A stretch of 64,000 bases of DNA from contig JBJHDM010000009.1 of assembly GCA_050486545.1 (NCBI GenBank), positions 22,066-86,065 of the forward strand, in the 5' to 3' direction. Below the pieces are notes generated by a model that saw only the letters and a program-made list of their open reading frames with translations, had not been told where the DNA came from and did no database searches. This DNA comes from DAOMNN01 sp050486545. GTDB lineage: Bacteria > Pseudomonadota > Gammaproteobacteria > Burkholderiales > Rhodocyclaceae. Position 1 is the stretch's first letter; each line of letters begins with the position of its first letter. Shown piece by piece: positions 61,051-64,000 of the stretch. Made by a program: the position numbers and the translations under genes.

Positions 61051-62310
61051 TCACACCCGGATCGCAAAACCGGCCGCGTAGGCCGCCGGATCGCTTCCGT
61101 CCCACACCACTCCGTCGACCAGGGTCGCGCTGCGCAGCTCGGCCGCAGGCACCGCGACGCCGACCGCCTCGGCCGCCTGGCGGTAGATGTCGACCCGGTT
61201 GATCGCACGCGCGACGCCCGCGTAGTCGGGATCCGCATCGAGCAGGCCCCAGCGCCGGTGCTGGGTGAGGAACCACATCCCGTCCGACAGGTAGGGGTAG
61301 TTCACCGCGCCGTCGTTGAAGAAGCGCATCGGACGGGGGTCCTGCCACGACTTGCCCAGCCCGTCCTCGTAGCGGCCGAGGATGCGCCCTTCGATGACCT
61401 CCACATCGGTATTGACGTAGGAGCGGGCCGCGATGACCCGCGCGGTTTCCTGCCGGTTGGCGTCGCTCGCGTCGATCCAGCGCGAAGCCTCCAGCACGGC
61501 GGCGGTCAGCGCACGCGCGGCGTTCGGGTGCTTCGCTACCCAGGCGTCGGTGGTGCCGAGGATCTTCTCCGGGTGCTCCGGCCACACGTCCTGGCTGGTC
61601 GCGACCGAGAACCCCACCCGGTCGATGATCGCGCGCTGGTTCCACGGCTCTCCGACGCAGAAGCCGTGCATGTTGCCGACCCGCGCATTGGCCACCATCT
61701 GCGGCGGCGGGACGACGATGGCCTTGACGTCGCGGAAGGGATGGATGCCCTGGGCCGCCAGCCAGTAGTAGAGCCACATCGCATGGGTGCCGGTCGGAAA
61801 GGTCTGGGCGAAGGTGTAGGTGCCGGGGGCGCTCGCGGCCACGACCTTCGCGAGCGAGGCGCCGTCGGTTGCACCGAGCGCGCGCATCTGCTCGGACAGG
61901 GTGATGCCCTGCCCGTTGTTGTTGAGCGTCATCAGGTTGGCCATCGGCGTCTTCGGACCGCCAACGCCCAGGTGCACGCCATAGACCAGCCCGTAGAGCA
62001 CGTGCGCCGCGTCGAGTTCGCCCGACAACAGCTTGTCGCGCACCGCCGCCCAGCTCGCCTCCTTGCTCGGCACGATCCGAATCCCGTGCTTCTCGTCGAA
62101 CTTCTTCACCGCGGCCATGACCACCGATGCACAGTCGGTCAGCGGAATGAAGCCGACGCGGATCTCGCGCTTTTCCGGCGCGTCCGACCCGGCGGCATGC
62201 AGCAGGCCCGGCACTAGGCCCTCGGCCACCGCAGCAGCCCCCATCGCGGCCGAGGCCTTGACGAACCCGCGGCGCGACAGCCCGGGGAATTTGCGTGTCT
62301 CGTGATGCAT
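61051..62310 (-). CDS. nrtA: Nitrate-binding periplasmic protein of ABC transporter
   Basis: 419 aa. The Tat signal LSRRGFVKASAAMGAAAV leads to a hydrophobic stretch and the AHAA-like cleavage region (LLHAAGS). The binding protein is of the NrtA/CmpA type: REIRVGFIPLTDCASVVMA, TFPTGTHAMWLYYWLAAQGI, FCVGEPWNQRAI and PYLSDGMWFLTQHRRWG. Tat export suggests folding before export. First gene of the nrtA-nrtB-nrtD-nirB-nirD-nasA operon; AAGGAG lies upstream of ATG 62310. Its 5' leader contains the sigma-54 promoter and antiterminator described separately. Confidence 0.95.
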   Translation of the reverse strand: MHHETRKFPGLSRRGFVKASAAMGAAAVAEGLVPGLLHAAGSDAPEKREIRVGFIPLTDCASVVMAAVKKFDEKHGIRIVPSKEASWAAVRDKLLSGELDAAHVLYGLVYGVHLGVGGPKTPMANLMTLNNNGQGITLSEQMRALGATDGASLAKVVAASAPGTYTFAQTFPTGTHAMWLYYWLAAQGIHPFRDVKAIVVPPPQMVANARVGNMHGFCVGEPWNQRAIIDRVGFSVATSQDVWPEHPEKILGTTDAWVAKHPNAARALTAAVLEASRWIDASDANRQETARVIAARSYVNTDVEVIEGRILGRYEDGLGKSWQDPRPMRFFNDGAVNYPYLSDGMWFLTQHRRWGLLDADPDYAGVARAINRVDIYRQAAEAVGVAVPAAELRSATLVDGVVWDGSDPAAYAAGFAIRV

Positions 62311-62341
62311 CGTCGACTCCTTTTGCTGGGTCCTGAACGAA

Positions 62342-62397
62342 CAACGGCGCCACATTTCCAGGCCGCCGCCAAAGCAGCCGGGAAATGGGCGCCGTTG
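62342..62397 (-). terminator. Leader terminator hairpin of the nitrate operon
   Basis: A 17-bp stem with one bulged base: CAACGGCGCC (62388-62397 on the minus strand) pairs with GGCGCCGTTG (62342-62351), and CATTTCC (62381-62387) pairs with GGAAATG (62353-62359). It is followed on the minus strand by TTCGTTC, a modest T-run. Located between the sigma-54 start and nrtA; it should stop transcription unless antiterminated by NasR. Confidence 0.7.
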
Positions 62398-62432
62398 CCC
62401 TCGATCAATCAGTACCGAACCGCCGTTGGTTC
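62387..62432 (-). promoter_or_regulatory. ANTAR-type double-hexaloop antiterminator RNA
   Basis: Two hairpins on the minus strand: P1 GAACC-AACGGC-GGTTC (62417-62432) and P2 GGGC-AACGGC-GCCC (62387-62400), 16 bases apart. Both hexaloops are AACGGC, with A at position 1 and G at position 4, the residues that ANTAR domains are known to require. P2 uses the first ten bases of the terminator's 5' arm, so P2 and the terminator exclude each other. The cognate protein, NasR, is encoded directly upstream. Confidence 0.85.
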
Positions 62433-62449
62433 CGTGCTGCCTTGCTCAA

Positions 62450-62465
62450 TGCACAAGGCGTGCCA
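62450..62465 (-). promoter_or_regulatory. Sigma-54 promoter of the nitrate-assimilation operon
   Basis: TGGCACGCCTTGTGCA on the minus strand matches the consensus TGGCACGNNNNTTGCA at all but one fixed position, with GG and GC ten bases apart. The predicted start is about 62438-62439, so the first ANTAR hairpin begins near +7. Confidence 0.85.
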
Positions 62466-62531
62466 GGTACTCAGAATGCCGGTGGATGCCTGTAGCCACG
62501 GGCCTTATGGCGATCCGGCGCACGCTTCAGC

Positions 62532-62559
62532 GCACCCTGCAGGCGCACTATTGCAGTGC
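62532..62559. promoter_or_regulatory. Two adjoining NtrC-like enhancer sites
   Basis: GCACC-N5-GGCGC (62532-62546) and GCACT-N5-AGTGC (62545-62559) approximate the NtrC palindrome GCACC-N5-GGTGC. They centre about 93-120 bases upstream of the predicted sigma-54 start, the usual distance for NtrC enhancers. Confidence 0.6.
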
Positions 62560-62562
62560 AGC

Positions 62563-62587
62563 AAAACCCAGGCCCGCACAGCGCGGG
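62563..62587 (-). terminator. Possible weak terminator of nasR
   Basis: CCCGC-loop-GCGGG hairpin (62573-62587) followed on the minus strand by CCTGGGTTTT, 13 bases after the nasR stop. The stem is short and the T-run is offset. Confidence 0.3.
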
Positions 62588-62599
62588 TGCGAAGCCCGT

Positions 62600-63880
62600 T
62601 CAATTCCCTGCGCCAGGCTCGAAGAGTCCGGCAAGCGCCAGGACCGTGCCGGCGACCTCGGCGAGGCGGCGGTTCTGCTCCATCGCCGTGCGGCGCAGCA
62701 GGCGGTACGCCTGCTCTTCGCCGAGGCCCTGGTGGCGCATCAACAGCCCCTTGGCCCGCTCGACCAGCTTGCGCTCGTCGAGTGCCTTGCGCACCACGCT
62801 CAACTCGTCGCTCATCGCCTGCAGCCGCCGCGACTGTTCCTGGACCAGATCGAGGATCGAGCGTCCGAGCTGCGGCCCCAATCCTTCCGCAGCGAGCATG
62901 CCACCACTCGTTCCGCTGGCCGGATCCAGGAAGACGGCAACCGGGGCGGCGGGCGGTGCGTCGGTCGCCAGCGCCTGCGGATCGGCGTCATGGCCGGCCA
63001 GCGCGGCCCGTGTCTGCACGATCCGATCCCTACACAGCGTGCCGAGCGCGTCTGCCAGCGTCTGCTCGATGTCGCGCATGGCATCGATGCGCCGGCTGGC
63101 CAGCTCGAACCAGCGCTCCCCCTCGTCGGCGGCGATCGCGCCGGCTCCCGCGCCGCCGCTGGCCGCGATGCGGCGCAGCCGCTCCAGCCCGGCCAGCGAC
63201 TGATCGGCGCCGACATCCTGCCAGCGTGCGCGCTCGTTGGGGCGGGCCAGGTCCGCGAACAGGTCGAAGCAACGCTCCTGCGCGTCGATCAGGTAGGCCA
63301 GACGCTGCCGGTGGGCCTCGTCGAAGCGGCCGGCGGCGAACCCCGCCGCTCCGGCGGCCCGCTCCTGGCCCGCCAGCTCCTTGCCCTGCATGAAGTTGAA
63401 CAGTGCCGCCAGCGCACGCGAGATGTCAGGGTCGGTCGCAGTGTCGGCGGCCTCGAACACCACGGCCAGCAAGCCGCCGATCAGGCGGGTCAGCGCCTCG
63501 CCGGCCTCCCGGGCGTCTACCTCGCGCGCCAGGATGCGCGTGCGCAGGGCCGGCAGGCCATCCATCCCGTAGAGGACCTGGGCGATCCGCGTAAACAGGC
63601 GCACGCCGCTTGCGGTCCGCCGCTCGTCCATGTCCAGCCGTTCGAAGGCGACGCGCAGTGCCTGCTCGCAGCGCACGCCGTCCTCGACCGCCGGCGCCAG
63701 CGCCGCAGCGAAGCGCGCCTCGCTCGATGCCAGGTGCAGGTTGGACAGGCCACGCTCGCGCTGCAGCGCGTGGACGAAGGCGCCGATGTCGCCGACCAGG
63801 CCGCAGGTCACCGCGAGCTGTTCCAGCCCCCGGATCTCACATTGCCGCGCCGCCCGCAGAAAGTCGAGTGCCGCACTCAT
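62600..63880 (-). CDS. nasR: NasR-type nitrate/nitrite-responsive transcription antiterminator (NIT-ANTAR)
   Basis: 426 aa. The N-terminal NIT sensor domain (about 40-300) has paired helices with DIGAFVHALQRERGLSNLHLAS and ALFNFMQGKELAGQERA, which bind nitrate or nitrite in this family. The C-terminal ANTAR RNA-binding domain (about 355-415) has LSVVRKALDERKLVERAKGLLMRHQGLGEEQAYRLLRRTAMEQNRRLAEVA, the three-helix ANTAR signature. Start ATG 63880 (MSAALDFLRAARQ), with GGGAG upstream; the earlier open frame lacks support. Immediately upstream of the leader it should act on. In Klebsiella NasR-like systems, nitrate lets the protein prevent leader termination. Confidence 0.93.
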   Translation of the reverse strand: MSAALDFLRAARQCEIRGLEQLAVTCGLVGDIGAFVHALQRERGLSNLHLASSEARFAAALAPAVEDGVRCEQALRVAFERLDMDERRTASGVRLFTRIAQVLYGMDGLPALRTRILAREVDAREAGEALTRLIGGLLAVVFEAADTATDPDISRALAALFNFMQGKELAGQERAAGAAGFAAGRFDEAHRQRLAYLIDAQERCFDLFADLARPNERARWQDVGADQSLAGLERLRRIAASGGAGAGAIAADEGERWFELASRRIDAMRDIEQTLADALGTLCRDRIVQTRAALAGHDADPQALATDAPPAAPVAVFLDPASGTSGGMLAAEGLGPQLGRSILDLVQEQSRRLQAMSDELSVVRKALDERKLVERAKGLLMRHQGLGEEQAYRLLRRTAMEQNRRLAEVAGTVLALAGLFEPGAGN

Positions 63881-64000
63881 TCCGAACTCCCGTTCCGCGG
63901 GCCCGCACGGCCCGCTTCCAGGCACGAAGCAATCACCGTGCCCGAGACACCCTTGCCGACGGGTTGACATGCGGCACGCGCACGGACCAAGCTCGACCGG

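Noticed and set aside
62439..62459. GCCTTG/CAAGGC hairpin considered as the first ANTAR stem-loop
   Set aside because: It overlaps the sigma-54 promoter itself and would not be transcribed in full. Its loop is not a hexaloop with A1/G4. The pair at 62387-62400 and 62417-62432 fits much better.

Overview
The window looks like chromosomal DNA from a high-GC betaproteobacterium. The best guess is the Rhodocyclales/Zoogloeaceae group (Azoarcus/Thauera-like). This is an inference from gene order and codon use, not from a database search. Supporting points are dusB-fis-purH-purD-hemF, argH-algZ-algR beside hemC-hemD-hemX-hemY, hemA-prfA-prmC-grxD, petABC-sspA-sspB, dnaX-ybaB-recR, and a CIRCE-controlled groESL. 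Coding density is very high. No phage, insertion sequence, integrase or CRISPR array was seen. Most of the window is conserved core genome.

Layout: 1-7.7 kb (+) carries the 3' part of pepP, then ubiH, dusB, fis, purH, purD and hemF (aerobic haem and ubiquinone synthesis, purines, tRNA modification). 7.7-12.1 kb (-) is hemC-hemD-hemX-hemY. 12.3-18.3 kb holds ppc, the LytTR-type algZ/algR pair and argH. 18.4-20.6 kb (+) is an unusual Ser/Thr kinase with a cyclic-nucleotide-binding domain, coupled to a fructosamine-kinase-like gene. 21.1-24.4 kb (+) is the main accessory cassette: a Cys-rich exported protein, a PqqD-like protein, an HPr-kinase-like protein, a nucleotidyltransferase and a small membrane protein. 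24.6-28.4 kb (-) is hemA-prfA-prmC-grxD with tRNA-Phe. 28.5-30.7 kb is a two-component system. 31-33 kb is groSL with CIRCE. 33-40 kb holds a secreted tandem PilJ-domain protein, tamA, fbp, dadA, a bacteriohemerythrin and sspAB. 40.3-43 kb is the cytochrome bc1 operon. 43-46 kb is dnaX-ybaB-recR. 46-49.9 kb holds cfa, a ZIP transporter, the divergent fdxA/nsrR pair and the SRP RNA. 50-53.6 kb holds an acyl-CoA synthetase and a diguanylate cyclase. 53.7-63.9 kb (-) is a complete nitrate-assimilation operon, nrtA-nrtB-nrtD-nirB-nirD-nasA, preceded by its antiterminator gene nasR.

Two regions stand out. First, the 62.3-62.6 kb leader of the nitrate operon reads as a full regulatory switch. It has two NtrC-like palindromes, a near-consensus sigma-54 promoter, two RNA hairpins that carry the same hexaloop AACGGC (an ANTAR target), and a long terminator hairpin whose 5' arm overlaps the second ANTAR hairpin. 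Nitrogen limitation (NtrC) and nitrate (NasR) would therefore be integrated on one leader. Second, the 21.1-24.4 kb cassette matches in content what I recall being called the 'HPr-rel-A system'. Its biochemical function is not established. It resembles the kinase/nucleotidyltransferase/PqqD tailoring sets of lasso-peptide clusters but sits next to a 259-residue, 12-cysteine exported protein. It is the best candidate here for an undescribed biological system.

A third point is a dispersed palindromic repeat. It is present between dnaX and cfa, and a related copy lies in frame inside dnaX.
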